Shown one piece after another: positions 6,096-7,268 of a stretch of 7,268 nt of DNA; the stretch's first letter is position 1, and each line of letters opens with the position of its first letter. Position numbers and translations under genes: made by a program. The notes beneath the pieces are model-generated. The model did not search any database. It saw nothing but the letters and a program-made list of their open reading frames with translations, and had not been told where the DNA came from. Source of the stretch: Thermoprotei archaeon (GTDB lineage: Archaea > Thermoproteota > Thermoprotei > Thermofilales > B20-G17); contig QMRW01000066.1 of the NCBI GenBank assembly GCA_003650785.1, positions 1-7,268 on the forward strand, written 5' to 3'.

Positions 6096-6215
6096 ATGCT
6101 TGAAAAATACGTTGAGTTGGTTATAGTCGATGTCCTGAATTCGAAATTCAAGATCTTAGTAAGGATACTCGCCACTAAGGAAGTATCTACTATCTACCAT
6201 ATAGTTATCTATTAA
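6096..6215 (+). pseudogene. Possible remnant of a winged-helix transcription regulator
   Basis: An ATG 20 bases after the tRNA opens a 39-codon frame. The peptide reads 'MLEKYVELVIVDVLNSKFKI' followed by 'LVRILATKEVSTIYHIVIY'. The 'LNSKFKILVRILATKE' helix followed by 'VSTIYHIV' resembles the first two helices of archaeal winged-helix regulators (pattern 'lnsk.klkIL.iLa.ke.niy.Iv'). It then stops where the recognition helix should begin. One frame over, 'INYYLRNYK' (6211-6237) looks faintly like that helix before another stop, suggesting a decayed gene. No ribosome binding site or clear promoter is seen. Alternatives are a genuine 39-residue small protein or chance. The rest of the 217-base spacer after the tRNA holds only AT-rich DNA and the terminator-like region. 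Confidence 0.3.
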
Positions 6216-6253
6216 CTACTACTTAAGGAATTATAAATAACTCTATAGATAAT

Positions 6254-6280
6254 ATTAATTCATTTTTTAAAAAAATTAAT
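6254..6280 (-). terminator. AT-rich inverted repeat and T-tract after the isomerase gene
   Basis: ATTAATT (6254-6260) and AATTAAT (6274-6280) are exact inverted copies around a run of six T and seven A. Read in the direction of the minus-strand isomerase gene, whose stop is at 6294, this puts a tract of seven T 18-25 bases beyond the stop, which fits archaeal intrinsic termination on T-rich DNA. The opposite strand has six T, so it could also stop readthrough from the tRNA side. Confidence 0.45.
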
Positions 6281-6293
6281 CTAAAATGTGAGA

Positions 6294-7259
6294 TTACCAC
6301 CATACTCTCTCCAATGGTTTTTTAATGATCAATGGTTTAAGGTACTTAATAGTTTGTTCTACACCATCCTCTGGAGACATTATAGGATCCTCATGCTCAA
6401 ATGACATGACATAGTCATAACCCACTTCTATGAGTGCAGTAATTATCCTGCGCCACTCCACATTACCCCATCCAGGCACTCTAAATCTCATACCTCTGCC
6501 AAGTCTTCTCCATGGACCTGTTGAAAGAACTCCATCGGTAGCCACAGCTTCTTTAACAATTTCTACATCCTTAGCATGCATGTGATATATTCTATCTCCA
6601 AAGGTGTGTATGAATATTACTGGATCTATACCCTGCCATACTAAGTGGCTTGGATCGAAGTTGAAGCCAAATTCCTTTCTACCTATGACCTCTATAGCTT
6701 TTTTAGCAGTATAGATATTGTATGCCATTTCCTGTGGGTGTACCTCGTGTGCAAACTTTATTCCATGTTCTGCCAAATGATCTACAATTTCACCCCATCT
6801 CTCCTTAAAGATCTCCCAGTATTTATCCCAAATCTTCTCGTATGCTGGTGGAAATATATACCATGCACCCCAATTGGGGTGTCCTGTGAAGCCACATACC
6901 ACTGGAACATCTAACTGGGCTGCAGCTTCTCCTGTCTTTTTGACTCTCTCCATCCCATACTTTACCTTCTCCTCAGGTGTTCCCTTATACCAGTCATCCG
7001 TAGATTCGTCTAAGGGCCCTAGAACTAACTGTCCCTCTAGATGATTACTGAGAGCAGAGATTATTAATCCATATTTTTCGACAGTCTTCTTGATCTCGCC
7101 AGCTCCTCCAGAGAGAACTTTTTCTATGTCTATATGTCTACTCCCCCTCCATGCAGCCAACTCTACAGCTTCATAGCCTAACTTTGATATATGTTCTAAC
7201 ACTTTCTCAAGGGGCCAGTCATTGAACGCTATCGTGAAGAAACCTATCTTTATGGGCAT
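6294..7259 (-). CDS. Sugar phosphate isomerase/epimerase-like TIM-barrel protein (xylose isomerase-like superfamily)
   Basis: A complete 321-residue cytoplasmic enzyme of the AP-endonuclease-2/xylose-isomerase-like barrel superfamily, whose members isomerise or epimerise sugars and related polyols at a divalent metal. The first strand is 'IKIGFFTIAF' (3-12), followed by 'LGYEAVELAAW' (27-37) with Glu33. The metal ligands expected for the family are all present: Glu172 in 'HEVHPQEM', Asp202 in 'NFDPSH' with His205, His228 in 'YHMHAKD', and Glu288 in 'SFEHED'. An insertion rich in Trp/Tyr (129-155) and the 'GPWRRLGRGMRFRVPGWGNVEW' loop (248-269) probably form the substrate pocket. The protein ends with two Trp. 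Length is typical. The ATG at 7259 has only nine bases of sequence before it and no clear Shine-Dalgarno, so an upstream operon partner may lie outside. The substrate cannot be assigned. Confidence 0.92.
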   Translation of the reverse strand: MPIKIGFFTIAFNDWPLEKVLEHISKLGYEAVELAAWRGSRHIDIEKVLSGGAGEIKKTVEKYGLIISALSNHLEGQLVLGPLDESTDDWYKGTPEEKVKYGMERVKKTGEAAAQLDVPVVCGFTGHPNWGAWYIFPPAYEKIWDKYWEIFKERWGEIVDHLAEHGIKFAHEVHPQEMAYNIYTAKKAIEVIGRKEFGFNFDPSHLVWQGIDPVIFIHTFGDRIYHMHAKDVEIVKEAVATDGVLSTGPWRRLGRGMRFRVPGWGNVEWRRIITALIEVGYDYVMSFEHEDPIMSPEDGVEQTIKYLKPLIIKKPLERVWW

Positions 7260-7268
7260 AGTCTGACC

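Noticed and set aside
5970..6215. 81-codon frame on the plus strand starting inside the tRNA
   Set aside because: Its first half is translated tRNA-Ser sequence. Only the part from ATG 6096 is worth considering, and that is listed as a possible remnant.
6645..6914. Plus-strand 89-codon frame rich in Cys, Phe and Trp
   Set aside because: It is antisense to the metal-ligand region of the isomerase, whose catalytic residues are all intact.
1..7268. CRISPR arrays, transposon ends and tandem repeats
   Set aside because: Reading through the window I saw no regularly spaced repeats and no long direct or inverted repeats beyond the short ones listed.

Overview
The window looks like chromosomal DNA from a thermophilic archaeon, most likely in the Thermoproteota (Crenarchaeota). 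The DNA is AT-rich with heavy use of AGA/AGG and ATA codons. The serine tRNA gene carries an intron, as is common in this group. One gene appears leaderless, with an archaeal TATA box about 25-30 bases before its ATG. The first gene fragment matches the archaeal version of the CRS1/YhbY RNA-binding domain. The genus cannot be fixed from the sequence alone.

Layout. (1) Bases 3-2893, plus strand: the 3' end of a YhbY-type ribosome-associated protein gene. Its stop overlaps the start of a complete 901-residue P-type calcium-pump-like ATPase by one base (TAATG). (2) 2877-3308, minus: a 143-residue cysteine-containing hypothetical protein, converging on the ATPase with a 17-base overlap. (3) 3309-3458: a divergent promoter region. 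(4) 3459-4484, plus: a family 2 glycosyltransferase with a C-terminal membrane domain. (5) 4431-5810, minus: a 459-residue protein that I read as a PD-(D/E)XK nuclease-fold protein. It converges on the glycosyltransferase with a 54-base overlap. (6) 5964-6076, plus: tRNA-Ser(CGA) with a 23-base intron and an encoded CCA. (7) 6096-6215, plus: a 39-codon reading frame resembling the start of a winged-helix regulator that then breaks. (8) 6294-7259, minus: a complete sugar phosphate isomerase/epimerase-like TIM barrel with an AT-rich termination region behind it.

The genes do not form one pathway. The YhbY/ATPase pair looks like a co-transcribed unit. The isomerase may belong to an operon extending past the right edge. 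The least ordinary stretch is 4431-6240: an uncharacterised nuclease-like gene, a split tRNA gene and a probable gene remnant side by side. This could mark a mobile-element or defence-related insertion next to a tRNA, but no integrase, attachment-site repeat or partner gene is visible. I found no CRISPR array, rRNA, insertion sequence or replication origin. No gene-free stretch exceeds about 220 bases.
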